Source of the DNA: Gammaproteobacteria bacterium
GTDB taxonomy: Bacteria > Pseudomonadota > Gammaproteobacteria > SZUA-140
Assembly (NCBI GenBank): GCA_020847075.1
Contig: JADLCS010000041.1
Location: 1-64,000, forward strand
Length of the DNA: 64,000 nt
Direction: 5' to 3'
Part shown: positions 22,391 through 32,833 of the stretch, piece by piece
Position numbering within the stretch: position 1 is the stretch's first letter
How the letters are laid out: every line of letters begins with the position of its first letter
The notes under the pieces: generated by a model
What the model was told of the DNA's origin: nothing
Database searches by the model: none
Seen by the model: the letters and a program-made list of their open reading frames with translations, nothing else
Made by a program: the position numbers and the translations under genes

Positions 22391-23380
22391 ATGAAAACGC
22401 GGAAGGGGACCCGGTCCCCGGCGCGCAAGCGGCTCGCGCCGAGCAGGGACAAGCGCGGTCTGCGGGTCGACGACATCGTGCTGGGCGCGGAGGCGCCGGA
22501 GGTGGCCCCGCTCTCGGCGGAGGTGGCGGAGGCCGGCGGCGCGGCGATCGGCGCGTATCGCGAACCGCTGTCGGGGCGGCCGCTGCTGCTCGCGACCCTG
22601 CCCATCGCCGCGGTGCAGCCGACACCGTTCCAGCGCGATCTGTCGCCGACGCATACCAGGCGCCTGGCGGCCAAGATCGAGGAGGCGGCGTCTTTCCTGG
22701 ACCCGATCATCGTCGTGCGCGGGCAGGATGGCCGCCTGTGGACGCCGAACGGGCGCCACCGGCTGGCGGCGGCCAAGGTGCTCGGGCTGCGCCAGATCAC
22801 CGCGCTGGTCTCGCCCGACGAGGATCTGGCGTTCCGTATCCTCGCGCTCAATACCGAGAAGGCGCACAACCTCAAGGACCGCAGCCTGGAGGTGATCCGC
22901 ATGGCGCGCAATCTCGCGGGGCGCCGGCCGCGTTCGAAGGAATCCGACTATCGGGCCGAATTCGAGGCCGCCGAGCTGCTCACGCTCGGCATCGTCTACG
23001 AACAACAGCCGCGTTTCGCGGGAGGCGCCTACAGCCCCTTTCTGAAGAAGCTCGATCGTTTCAGCGACCGGACGCTGCCGGTGAGCCTGCGCCAGCGCGA
23101 GGGCGTCGCGGCGCGCCTGATCGAGATCGACGCCGCGGTGAAGCGTATCATCACGCGCCTGCAGGCGCGCGGGTTCAAGTCGCCGTATCTGCGCGCCTAT
23201 GTGGTCGCGCGTCTCAATCCGGTGCGTTTCCACCGCGCGAAGAAGGGCGACGACACGCCGCCGATGACCCTCGCCGCCGGCCTCACGCGCATGCTGGCCG
23301 CCGCGAAGACGTTCAAGCCCGATTCCGTACACCCGGGCGACCTCGCCCTGGTGGCTGCGCTGTCCGGCGGCAGCGACTAA
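22391..23380 (+). CDS. ParB N-terminal-domain-like protein
   Basis: LSPTHTRRLAAKIEEAASFLDPIIVVRGQDGRLWTPNGRHRLAAAKVLG. Confidence 0.85.
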   Translation: MKTRKGTRSPARKRLAPSRDKRGLRVDDIVLGAEAPEVAPLSAEVAEAGGAAIGAYREPLSGRPLLLATLPIAAVQPTPFQRDLSPTHTRRLAAKIEEAASFLDPIIVVRGQDGRLWTPNGRHRLAAAKVLGLRQITALVSPDEDLAFRILALNTEKAHNLKDRSLEVIRMARNLAGRRPRSKESDYRAEFEAAELLTLGIVYEQQPRFAGGAYSPFLKKLDRFSDRTLPVSLRQREGVAARLIEIDAAVKRIITRLQARGFKSPYLRAYVVARLNPVRFHRAKKGDDTPPMTLAAGLTRMLAAAKTFKPDSVHPGDLALVAALSGGSD

Positions 23381-23420
23381 TACCCATCGACTACGACCCA
23401 CGTACTATCGACCTACTATC

Positions 23421-23517
23421 GGGGACAGATTTATTTTTACTACTTTAGTAGGAGGATTGGGGTCTGGAGACGGATTTCAAATCCGTCCCCGAATTAAATA
23501 AAAATAAATCTGTCCCC
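23421..23517. repeat. Nested GGGGACAG palindrome (inner palindrome 23466-23490)
   Basis: Direct reading. Confidence 0.88.
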
Positions 23518-23543
23518 AATTATTCAATGATCAGGAGGTATCC

Positions 23544-23822
23544 ATGAGGGCGGCGGCGGAGTTGCAGGTCGTGCCGATCGGGCGGGGTGTCTCCGTGCGG
23601 GAGGAGATCACTCGAGTGATGGCGGTGCTGAAACGCTATGATTTCATACTGGAGCCGCATGCCTCCGGCACCAATATCGAGGGAGAGTTGGCGGACATCC
23701 TCGCGGCGGTCGCCGCGATACACGAGATGCTGCATTGTGAAGGCTGCGTGCGCCTGCTCAGTTACCTCAAGATCGAGACCCGTACCGACAAGATCCCGAC
23801 GCTCGCCGGCAAGCGCCTGTAG
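23544..23822 (+). CDS. MTH1187-family thiamine-binding-like protein
   Basis: Small protein with VVPIGRGVSVREEI...HASGTNIEGE...TRTDKIPTLAGK. Confidence 0.85.
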   Translation: MRAAAELQVVPIGRGVSVREEITRVMAVLKRYDFILEPHASGTNIEGELADILAAVAAIHEMLHCEGCVRLLSYLKIETRTDKIPTLAGKRL

Positions 23823-23934
23823 GCATGCCCTGACGATAAGTCCGTCCCTGTGAGGGGGGGCGGATTTATTTCTCGCGGTAGATCGGTTACGCTCGATGCA
23901 TCTCACGTCGCCAAGGATGGCAAGGAGATGCGCT

Positions 23935-24633
23935 ATGCCACGGACGGGCAGGGTTGTGTTGCCGAATTGTCCCCATCACATCGTCCAGCGCGGACATAAT
24001 CGCCGGGTGATCTTCACCGCGCGGCGCGACTATGAGCGCTACCTCGAGGCGCTGGCGGAGTTCAAACGTACCTTCGGCGTGAAGGTCTACGCCTGGTGCC
24101 TGATGAGTAACCATGTTCACCTGCTGCTGGGGCCCGGGGAGGACGCGTCGGCCATCGGGCGGTTGATGAAACGGCTCGCCGGCCGTCAGACACGCTATTT
24201 CAATCATATCTATCAGCGTACCGGCACGCTGTGGGAAAGCCGCTACAAATCGAGCCCCGTCGACACGGAGTCCTATCTGCTCGCCTGTCTTCGCTATATC
24301 GAACTGAATCCGGTGCGCGCACGCATCGTGGCGGCGCCGGAGGATTACGCTTGGTCGAGTTGCCGCCATCGATTGGGTGTGGAGCCCTGCCCCTGGCTGG
24401 ATGACGACCCGTGTTATCTCGCCCTCGGCGTCTCGGTTCAGCAGCGCCGGGTAAATTACTGGCAGTTTCTGCGCGCCGCCATTCCCCATGACGAGTGGGC
24501 GCTTATTCGTACGGCGGTGCGGCGCAACCAGCTAACCGGTGCGGCGGCGTTTCTCGCCAAGGCGGAGGAGATCCTGGGGCGGCGTATCGGTACGCGTGCG
24601 CCCGGCCGGCCGATACGAACCGAGGTGACGTAG
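23935..24633 (+). mobile_element. RAYT: REP-associated tyrosine (Y1) transposase
   Basis: HHIVQRGHNRRVIF, CLMSNHVHLLLGP (HxH), LACLRYIELNPVRARIV. Confidence 0.93.
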
Positions 24634-24823
24634 ACCCATCGTAGTCTCCTGTGTCAGAAGCATGGCGTCGGGGACAGATTTATTTTTCCTGTTTCCCTGT
24701 TTTGTCTTATTTTGGGCAATTTGAATCTATGTCCATTCGTCCGGAACCTGGTGTATGGAAAAAATAAATCTGTCCCCGACGTCATTGGATTGGCGGTGAG
24801 GGAAAATAAATCTGTCCCCATTT

Positions 24824-25585
24824 TTAGTGGAGCGCGTCCCGAAGTGCGATGAGTTCGGTCGGGGTGAGGGGGCGGGAGGCGCCTTTGGCGAGATCGCCGA
24901 GTTCGATCGGGCCGATGCGGATGCGGACCAGGCGCAGTACGTGCGCATCGATGGCCTCGATCATGCGCCGGATCTGGCGATTCAACCCCTCGTGCAGAGT
25001 GATCTCCAGCCAGCAGGTCTTGCCGCCGCTGCGCACGATTTCCACCTGCGCCGGGCGGGTGGTGAGCCCCGGTTCGAGTTCGATGCCCGCATGCAGGCGC
25101 GCGATCTCCTCATCCACCGGCACGCGATCGATCTGCACATGATAGATCTTGGGAAGATGGCGTGCCGGGTCGAGGATCGCGTGCGCCCAGTGGGTATCGT
25201 TGGTGAACAGGAGCAGACCCTCGCTTGCCTTGTCGAGTCGGCCGACCGGCGAAAGGCGGCGATCGGCATCGTTCAGGCATTGATAGACCGTGGGTCGGTC
25301 CCGCTCATCGCGCGCGGTAGTGATCAGGCCATGCGGTTTGTTGAGCGCGATATAGCGCCGCGGCTGTACCGACAAATGCCGGCCATCGAGCATCAGTGTG
25401 TCCCGTTCCATGTCGATACGCCGTGCCGGATTATGCACGGAGTGTCCATTGACCGTGATGCGTCCCGCCTCGATCAGTGTGGCCGCTTCCGTGCGCGAGG
25501 CGATGCCGAGCTTGGATAGTGCCCGCGCCAGACTGACCCCGGGGGTGGGATTGCGAGGCGTTTTTCGCGAGAAGGGTCGTGTCAT
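24824..25585 (-). CDS. RsuA/RluB/RluF-family pseudouridine synthase
   Basis: S4 domain LARALSKLGIASRTEA; VGRLDKASEGLLLFTND; HEGLNRQIRRM. Confidence 0.93.
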   Translation of the reverse strand: MTRPFSRKTPRNPTPGVSLARALSKLGIASRTEAATLIEAGRITVNGHSVHNPARRIDMERDTLMLDGRHLSVQPRRYIALNKPHGLITTARDERDRPTVYQCLNDADRRLSPVGRLDKASEGLLLFTNDTHWAHAILDPARHLPKIYHVQIDRVPVDEEIARLHAGIELEPGLTTRPAQVEIVRSGGKTCWLEITLHEGLNRQIRRMIEAIDAHVLRLVRIRIGPIELGDLAKGASRPLTPTELIALRDALH

Positions 25586-25757
25586 GCCGGCGAATTCCAA
25601 TCCCGATGGCCAGACAGGCCTGCTACTATAGAGCGGATAGATGTAGTAGGAAAGTAATATTGGGGACAGATTTATTTTTCCCATTATCGAGAAATAGTCA
25701 TAGATTTCAGATCTGTTCCCAAGAGGCAGGAAAATAAATCTGTCCCGGATTAGAGTC

Positions 25758-26606
25758 GTGATGAATGCCGGTGTATCGCTGAGGAGCCTGATGGGGCCGT
25801 TGCTCACACTTAAGGAACGCAATCAGTTGATCGAGGCGGCTCGGGCGGGCGCGGCCACTGTCGAATGTTCCCTCGATCTCGGTCGTACGGTCGTGAGCGT
25901 TGGGATCGATTCCGGGGATTGGCAGTGGGAAGGTCGGCGTTATCCCTATCTCGATCAGTGCAAGGAGCGCACCATCTATTACTGGGATGGCGCCGCCTTC
26001 GCGCCTGTGACACGCTATACCGACGCCCTGATCAAGCTGGTCCCAACGGAATGGGGGGCGCCGACCTTCGAGATCGACGGCATCAAGATGCTGCCCACGG
26101 CGCGGCTTTCGCCCTATGAGGACGCCGAACGCAAGGTGGCGTGGATAGAGCCGCGCGGCAAGGTCATTCTGGATACCTGCGGCGGGCTCGGTTACTTCGC
26201 CGCCTGCTGTGTGCGGAGTGGTGCGGAACGGGTGCTTTCCTTCGAGAAAAATCCTGAAGTCCTCTGGCTGCGTACCCTTAATCCCTGGTCGCCCGTAGCA
26301 GATGAGGCCTTGAGGCTCGAGCACGGCGATATCCTCGAGCGGATCACGGCACTGGCCGACGCCGCTTTTGACGCCATCCTGCATGATCCGCCACGCTTCG
26401 GCATTGCCGGCGATCTCTACTCGCAGAGGTTCTACGACCAGTTGGCGCGGGTGATAAAACGTAATGGCCGGCTGTTCCATTACACCGGTTCGCCGAACAG
26501 ATTGACCACCGGGCGCGACGTGCCTCAGGAGGTGGCGAAGCGCCTGCGAAAGGCCGGCTTTACCACGGATCTGCACGGCGATGGCATACGGGCACTGAAG
26601 ACGTAG
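25758..26606 (+). CDS. SAM-dependent methyltransferase
   Basis: VILDTCGGLGYFAACCV; ILHDPPRFG. Confidence 0.85.
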   Translation: MMNAGVSLRSLMGPLLTLKERNQLIEAARAGAATVECSLDLGRTVVSVGIDSGDWQWEGRRYPYLDQCKERTIYYWDGAAFAPVTRYTDALIKLVPTEWGAPTFEIDGIKMLPTARLSPYEDAERKVAWIEPRGKVILDTCGGLGYFAACCVRSGAERVLSFEKNPEVLWLRTLNPWSPVADEALRLEHGDILERITALADAAFDAILHDPPRFGIAGDLYSQRFYDQLARVIKRNGRLFHYTGSPNRLTTGRDVPQEVAKRLRKAGFTTDLHGDGIRALKT

Positions 26607-26674
26607 CTGTGGTGTGGAATTAATCAAAAAGTAATATTGGGGACAGATTTATTTTCCATGCGAATAAAAATCAG

Positions 26675-27487
26675 GTGAAAAATAAATCTGTCCCCGACGT
26701 CATTGGATTGACGGTTGAGGAAAATAAATCTGTCCCGGATTTCGCACGTCTGGTGGGGCGGCAGCGGGCGGGGGAGGTCGGGGCGCCGGTGTTCGCCGCG
26801 GCGTATTTCCTGACATGGCAGATCGTACGCCACGGGGTGGGGTTTGCGGCACGCCGTTCGCGCACCGATGTGCGACCCGATGTGGCGGCGTGTCTCGCGC
26901 TGCTGGAACGACCGATGGGTAACGGGCTGTGCGCGGAGCTGATCGCGGTGCTCGAACGCTATCAGTTCCGCGGTGTGGCGGGCAACGTTCCGCTCGTGCT
27001 GGCACGGTGGCTGCGCGGCGCCTGGCCGCTCGTCCTGCGCGGGGATATCCCCCCGCCGCGCGAGGTCCTGCGCCTCCAGGCCATGGGGCTGCGTCCCGTC
27101 ACGGCGCTCACCGCCCGGGCGTGTCTGTGCAGGCCGGTACTGCACAAGGCCGACGCCTTCGCGTTTTTCGTGCACGATCTGGAGCATGCGTGGAAGTTCT
27201 TTTCCTGTCCGGATCTGCACGCTGGACAACGCGCGTTCTTCGCGCGACTGGAGGTGGCCCTGGAACGTGGCGTGTTCGCGTCCTGTCTGGAGGAATCGGA
27301 GTTTACCGAGCGCTTCCATTACCTGATGAGCGACATGAATACGCATCCCGAGCATAGCCGGCAGTACCTGCGCGCGATCCTGGTCGAACATCATCTGCGG
27401 CGGGAGCGGAAGGCGCCGGCGGAGACGCTGAGCGCGTCGGCGGAACGGGCGATCGAGGGCATGATGCGTGCGGTGGCGCCGGGATAG
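26675..27487 (+). CDS. Hypothetical protein whose predicted N-terminus lies in a repeat (start uncertain)
   Basis: Long ORF; N-terminus MKNKSVPDVIGLTVEENKSVPD is repeat-derived. Confidence 0.6.
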   Translation: MKNKSVPDVIGLTVEENKSVPDFARLVGRQRAGEVGAPVFAAAYFLTWQIVRHGVGFAARRSRTDVRPDVAACLALLERPMGNGLCAELIAVLERYQFRGVAGNVPLVLARWLRGAWPLVLRGDIPPPREVLRLQAMGLRPVTALTARACLCRPVLHKADAFAFFVHDLEHAWKFFSCPDLHAGQRAFFARLEVALERGVFASCLEESEFTERFHYLMSDMNTHPEHSRQYLRAILVEHHLRRERKAPAETLSASAERAIEGMMRAVAPG

Positions 27488-27679
27488 TATGCATCCGGGG
27501 CAATAAATAAATCTGTCCCGGATTTCAGGAATAAATAGATCTGTCCCCGACGCCATTGGATTGGCGGTTGGGGAAAATAAATCTGTCCCGGGTTTCGGGG
27601 ACATGGGGCGGGGTGGATCTGGTACAATGGCGCCCAATCCATTTCCGCATCCGCGGCCCGTCCGACTGCAGGCCATTCC

Positions 27680-29770
27680 ATGACCGAAGAAGTGATCACG
27701 CGTTTTTCCGATCTGGCGCTCGCCGCGCCGATCCTCAAGGCCGTCGCCGAGGTCGGCTACGAGACCCCGTCGCCGATCCAGGCGCGGACTATCCCGCCGC
27801 TGCTCGAGGGGCGCGACCTGCTCGGCGTCGCCCAGACCGGCACCGGCAAGACCGCGGCCTTTGCGTTGCCGCTGCTGAGCCGCCTCGACCTCGCGCGGCG
27901 CCGGCCGCAGCTCCTGGTGCTGACCCCGACGCGCGAACTGGCGATCCAGGTGGCGGAGGCGATGCAGGCCTACGCGCGCCACCTGCCCGGTTTCCACGTG
28001 CTGCCGGTGTACGGCGGCCAGGGCATGGGTACGCAGTTGCGTCAGCTCGAGCGCGGGGTGCACGTCGTGGTCGGCACGCCGGGGCGCGTGCAGGACCATC
28101 TGCGTCGCGCCACGCTGGTGCTGGACCATCTCGCGGCGGTGGTGCTGGACGAGGCCGACGAGATGCTGCGCATGGGTTTCATCGACGACGTGGAGGAGAT
28201 CCTGCGCCGTGCGCCCGAGGGGCGCCAGGTCGCGCTGTTCTCGGCCACCATGCCGGAACCGATCCGCCGCGTCGCGCGGACGCACCTGCACGACCCGGTC
28301 GAGGTGCGCATCGAGGCGAAGACCTCGACGGTGAAGACGATCCGCCAGCGTTACTGGCAGGTGAGCGGCACCCACAAGCTGGACGCGCTGACGCGCATTC
28401 TGGAGGTGGAGGATTTCAACGGGCTGCTGATCTTCGTGCGCACCAAGGTCGCGACTGAGGAACTGGCGGAGAAGCTGGAGGCGCGCGGTTACGCCTGCTC
28501 CGCCCTCAACGGCGACATGAACCAGGCGCTGCGCGAGAAGACCGTCGAGCGCCTGAAGGGCGGCGCGCTCGACATCGTGGTGGCGACCGACGTCGCCGCG
28601 CGCGGGCTGGACGTGGAACGCATCAGCCACGTGGTCAACTACGACATCCCGTACGACACCGAGGCCTATGTGCACCGTATCGGCCGCACCGGGCGCGCCG
28701 GGCGCAAGGGCGAGGCGATCCTGTTCGTCGCGCCGCGCGAGCGGCGTATGCTGGCGGCCATCGAGCGCGCCACCGGGCAGAAGATCGCGCCGATGCAGTT
28801 GCCGACGCGCGCCGACATCGCCGGCCGGCGCATCGAGCAGTTCAAGCAGTCGATCACCGACGCGATCGAGGGACAGGAGCTGGGCTTCTTCGAGGAACTG
28901 GTCGAGGCCTACCAGGGCGAGCGCAACATCGGGCTGGCCGAGATCGCCGCCGCACTGGCGTTTCTGGTGCAGCGCGAACGCCCCTTGCTGGAGGACCTGC
29001 CGGAGGAGGCGCCGGCGCGGCAGGCACCGCCGCCGCGCGCGCAGCCGGTTGCGCCGGCACGGGGCGGACAGCGTCCCGACCGGCGGCCCGCGCCGGGCCG
29101 GTCGCGCCGGGACGAGTCCACGCCCGACGCGAGCGGACACGGGCGCCCCGTGCCGGAACGGGAGGGCGATGCGGGCCGCGACCAGCGGCGGCAGGAGAGA
29201 CCGCGTCCGACGCCGGTGGCCGCCTCCGCCGCCCCGCGCCGCGAGTCGGGCGGCACAGCGGCATCGCGCGAGAAGGATGCGCCCGCGCGCGCGCCGACGC
29301 CGCGGGAACCGAAGCCGTCCGGCCGCGCACGCGCGGAGGATGCGCGGCTGGCCGATCCCGCCGTGCGCGCCAAGCGCCCCGGCAAGGCCGAGGCCCGCGC
29401 CGAGCCGGGCACCGTGCGCTATCGCCTCGAGGTCGGCCGCGCGCACGGCGCGGAGCCCAAGCACATCGTCGGCGCCATCGCCAACGAGGCCGGGCTCGAA
29501 AGCCGTTACATCGGCCGCCTGACCATACACGACGACCACAGCACCGTCGATCTGCCCGAGGGCATGCCGAAGGACATCTTCAAGCATCTGCGCAAGGTCT
29601 GGGTCTGCGGACGCCAGTTGCAGCTCAGCGCGCTCGGCGCGGATGCGCCGGCCGCGCCGGAGGCGAAGCCGCGCGACAAGCTGCGCCTGAAACCGCCGGC
29701 GCCGCACGCCGCGAAGCCGGGCGGCGGCAAGCCCAAGCCGCGCAAGCCGTTCAAATCGAAGCGTCCCTAG
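27680..29770 (+). CDS. deaD: DEAD-box RNA helicase DeaD/CsdA-like
   Basis: [35 protein letters not shown]-terminal RNA-binding domain. Confidence 0.93.
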   Translation: MTEEVITRFSDLALAAPILKAVAEVGYETPSPIQARTIPPLLEGRDLLGVAQTGTGKTAAFALPLLSRLDLARRRPQLLVLTPTRELAIQVAEAMQAYARHLPGFHVLPVYGGQGMGTQLRQLERGVHVVVGTPGRVQDHLRRATLVLDHLAAVVLDEADEMLRMGFIDDVEEILRRAPEGRQVALFSATMPEPIRRVARTHLHDPVEVRIEAKTSTVKTIRQRYWQVSGTHKLDALTRILEVEDFNGLLIFVRTKVATEELAEKLEARGYACSALNGDMNQALREKTVERLKGGALDIVVATDVAARGLDVERISHVVNYDIPYDTEAYVHRIGRTGRAGRKGEAILFVAPRERRMLAAIERATGQKIAPMQLPTRADIAGRRIEQFKQSITDAIEGQELGFFEELVEAYQGERNIGLAEIAAALAFLVQRERPLLEDLPEEAPARQAPPPRAQPVAPARGGQRPDRRPAPGRSRRDESTPDASGHGRPVPEREGDAGRDQRRQERPRPTPVAASAAPRRESGGTAASREKDAPARAPTPREPKPSGRARAEDARLADPAVRAKRPGKAEARAEPGTVRYRLEVGRAHGAEPKHIVGAIANEAGLESRYIGRLTIHDDHSTVDLPEGMPKDIFKHLRKVWVCGRQLQLSALGADAPAAPEAKPRDKLRLKPPAPHAAKPGGGKPKPRKPFKSKRP

Positions 29771-30277
29771 CGCCCGTGTCGAGATCGAGAAAGATCACGC
29801 CCCGCTGAATCGCCGGGCGGTCATCCCGCGGATTCACGGTCCGCCCCCGCACAGATGGGGGTGGGGATCCGGTGATGTCAGGCCGTCAGAAATCGAAATA
29901 CCGGATCCCCGCCGTGGGGATGACGTCCATTTCTTCACCCCGGGTTGATCGTGAGACAGGCGCTCGTAACCCGTTCTGAAGAAGCGGGGTCGCGGCGCAC
30001 GCCGTATTGTCCACCCGTCATCCCCGCGCCGGCAGGAATCCCGTGACTTTGGCTCGTTGAAAGGCGGAGACCCCGGGTTTTCGTCTCCGCCTGCACGGGA
30101 GGCGGGCTCCGATTCCGTGGCAATGACGGATCGATGTTCCGGCCCGCGACGCGACCCCGCTTTTCGAAACGGCTGGCAAGAATCCCTCCCGCAATCAATC
30201 ACGGGTGAAAGAAGGAAACCTTATCCTCCGGTACCGGTACCGGCATCGACACCGGGTCGGCCGCGCACGGCGCGACC

Positions 30278-31030
30278 TCAGCCGGTGCGCAGGAAGTCGC
30301 TGGCCCAGGCCGGGACGGTCTTCCACATCACGTGCAGGGCGGGGGAGAACCCACCGAGGTTGAAGCCGTGTCGGGTGGCGAGGGCGGTCAGGCTCTTCTT
30401 CGAGAACAGGCTGATGTGCCCGTTGCGCGGCGAGGCGTACCACCAGGTGAGGCGTTGCCGCGGTGCGATGGCGCCGTCGGACAGCAGCGTGCTGAGGATC
30501 AGCACGCCGTCTTCCCGCAGCAGGCCCGCGATGTCCGCCATCAGGCGGTGCGGGTCGGCGACGTGCTCGAAGATCTCGTAGGCGGTGACGAGTTCGTACC
30601 GGCCCAGGGATTCGAAGGAGACGTCCGGGCTCGCGTAGGGGTCGTAGGCGTCGGAGTTCCAGCCGGACTCGCGCAGCATCCGGCTCAGCACGCCACTGCC
30701 GCTGCCGTAATCCAGGTGACGGAGTGAGGAGGCGACGTGGCCGAAGGTCTGGTGCAGGCCCGCGGCGGCGACGGCGGGGCGTTTTTCTACGTAGTCCGGA
30801 TCGACGCGGATGTAATCCTCGTTGTAGACCCGCCGCCGGAAATCCTCGGGGCTCCAGCCCAGGAATTCCGGGGCGTGGCAGTGCCCGCAGGTGTCGCAGC
30901 GATAGTAGTAGACCGGTGTTCCGCTCAAGGGGAGATAGGTCCCTGACGGTTCCACGCACGACTTGCTGACGTCGACGACGTCGAGCGGTTCGGATGCGGC
31001 GCCGCAGATGGGACAGGCCAAGGGTTCCAT
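30278..31030 (-). CDS. SAM-dependent methyltransferase with N-terminal zinc-binding motif
   Basis: CPICG...CDTCGHCH; LDYGSGSGVLSRML. Confidence 0.85.
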   Translation of the reverse strand: MEPLACPICGAASEPLDVVDVSKSCVEPSGTYLPLSGTPVYYYRCDTCGHCHAPEFLGWSPEDFRRRVYNEDYIRVDPDYVEKRPAVAAAGLHQTFGHVASSLRHLDYGSGSGVLSRMLRESGWNSDAYDPYASPDVSFESLGRYELVTAYEIFEHVADPHRLMADIAGLLREDGVLILSTLLSDGAIAPRQRLTWWYASPRNGHISLFSKKSLTALATRHGFNLGGFSPALHVMWKTVPAWASDFLRTG

Positions 31031-31120
31031 GACGCTCTACTATATAGCAGATCCCGGCGCTTTTCCCGCCGTGCCGGCGGACCCATGGTCAAGCGCGGGC
31101 TTAGGGTTTAGGATGGCGTC

Positions 31121-31525
31121 ATGGACGACATCAAACTTCCGGCGACGACGCGCGCGACCGAGGGCTTCGTCACCCTGACCTATGTGATCTACGGCCTGCA
31201 CGCCTTCAGCGCCTTCACCGGCCTGCTGAGCCCGGCCTTCATCGTCACGGCCTTTCTCACCGGCTGGCCGTCGATCATCGCCGTGATCCTCAATTACCTC
31301 AAGCGCGGGGAGGTGCGCGGCACGTTCCTGGAGTCGCACTTCCGCTGGCAGATCCGCACCTTCTGGTTCGCCCTGCTGTGGGTGGTCGTGGCCCTGCTGC
31401 TGGCCGCCACCCTGATCGGCATCCCGTTCGCGCTCATGCTGATCTGGGGCGCCGGTCTGTGGGTGTTGTATCGCATCCTGCGCGGCGGCCTGCGCCTGGC
31501 CGATCGCAAGGACATGCCCTTGTGA
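31121..31525 (+). CDS. DUF4870-like membrane protein
   Basis: Multiple TM segments, WQIRTFWFALLW. Confidence 0.75.
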   Translation: MDDIKLPATTRATEGFVTLTYVIYGLHAFSAFTGLLSPAFIVTAFLTGWPSIIAVILNYLKRGEVRGTFLESHFRWQIRTFWFALLWVVVALLLAATLIGIPFALMLIWGAGLWVLYRILRGGLRLADRKDMPL

Positions 31526-31550
31526 GATCGGGTCGGGAGGTGGCGCCGGC

Positions 31551-32138
31551 GTGAGCGCCGAGCTGATCCCCCAGGCCGCCATCGCGGCGGCGGTCGCCTG
31601 GGGCGCGGGGCTGCGTCTGTATCTGGTGTTGTTCGCGCTGGGTCTGCTGCACCGGCTGGGGATATTGCAGTTGCCGGCCACGCTCGACATCCTCCAGCAT
31701 CCGCTGGTCATGGGCTGCGCCGGCCTGTTCGCGCTGGCGGAATTCTTCGGCGACAAGCTGCCCTGGCTGGATACCGTCTCCGACACGGTGCACACCCTGA
31801 TCCGCATCCCGGCTGGCGCGGCGCTCGCCGCCGCCTTCTTCGCCGACAGTGGCGCCGCCGCGCAGGCCATCGCGCTGCTGCTGGGCGGCTCGATCGCGGC
31901 CGGCACGCATGTGGCGAAATCCGGCAGCCGGGCCATCATCAACGGTTCTCCCGAGCCGGTGTCGAACGTGACCGCCTCGCTGGGCGAGGAGGCGCTGCTG
32001 GTGTCGGGAGGGTGGGTGGCGCTGTTCCATCCCCTCGCGTTTCTGGTCCTGCTGGCGTTGTTCATGCTGGTCGTGGCATATTTTCTGCGCCGCCTGTGGC
32101 GCGCCTTGCGCCGGCGGCCATCGACCGGGCGGGCGTGA
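31551..32138 (+). CDS. DUF4126-like membrane protein
   Basis: TM pattern with FGDKLPWLDTVSDTVHTLIRIPAGA. Confidence 0.8.
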   Translation: MSAELIPQAAIAAAVAWGAGLRLYLVLFALGLLHRLGILQLPATLDILQHPLVMGCAGLFALAEFFGDKLPWLDTVSDTVHTLIRIPAGAALAAAFFADSGAAAQAIALLLGGSIAAGTHVAKSGSRAIINGSPEPVSNVTASLGEEALLVSGGWVALFHPLAFLVLLALFMLVVAYFLRRLWRALRRRPSTGRA

Positions 32139-32211
32139 AGGCGCGGGACGGAGGTATCTGATCGGGTCATTTGATTCGGTTCGACGGGATGTTCGACAGG
32201 GGAGGGTGGCG

Positions 32212-32820
32212 ATGAGACAGGCGATCTATCGGTGGAAGGGACGCGTCGCGGGTATGGCGTTCGCGGCGGCGCTGCTCGGCCTGAGCGGCTGCGGTATCAA
32301 CAACATCCCCACCTACGACGAGCAGGTGAAGGCGACGTGGAGCGATGTGCTGAACCAGTATCAGCGCCGCGCCGATCTGGTGCCCAATCTGGTCAACACC
32401 GTGAAGGGCTTCGCCGCGCAGGAGGAACGCGTGCTGACCGAGGTGGTGGAGGCGCGCGCGAAGGTATCGCAGATGCAGCTTCCGCCGGATGTGCTGACCA
32501 ATCCGGAGGCCTTCAAGCAGTTCCAGGCCTCGCAGGACCAGCTCACCTCGGCGCTGTCGCGCCTGCTGGTGGTGGTCGAGCGCTATCCCGACCTCAAGTC
32601 GAACGAGAATTTCCTCGCCCTGCAGTCGCAGCTCGAGGGTACGGAGAACCGCATCGCGGTGGCGCGGCGCGACTACATCGCGGCGGTCCAGCGCTACAAC
32701 ACCGAGATCCGCACCTTCCCGGGCCGCCTCTGGAAGATGGCGTTATACGGGGATGCCGAGGTGAAGGAGAACTTCACCGCCGCGCCCGGCGTCGAGCAGG
32801 CGCCCGAAGTGAAATTCTAG
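32212..32820 (+). CDS. LemA family protein
   Basis: YDEQVKATWSDVLNQYQRRADLVPNLVNTVKGFAAQEERVL. Confidence 0.95.
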   Translation: MRQAIYRWKGRVAGMAFAAALLGLSGCGINNIPTYDEQVKATWSDVLNQYQRRADLVPNLVNTVKGFAAQEERVLTEVVEARAKVSQMQLPPDVLTNPEAFKQFQASQDQLTSALSRLLVVVERYPDLKSNENFLALQSQLEGTENRIAVARRDYIAAVQRYNTEIRTFPGRLWKMALYGDAEVKENFTAAPGVEQAPEVKF

Positions 32821-32833
32821 CGCGCCATCCGCG

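Noticed and set aside
26624-29707. 1027-aa minus-strand ORF and other long antisense ORFs (10227-11960, 12000-13421, 55828-57933, 8120-9574)
   Set aside because: Opposite strand of well-supported genes (deaD, hsdR, recQ, ATPase); low-complexity composition typical of GC-rich shadow ORFs
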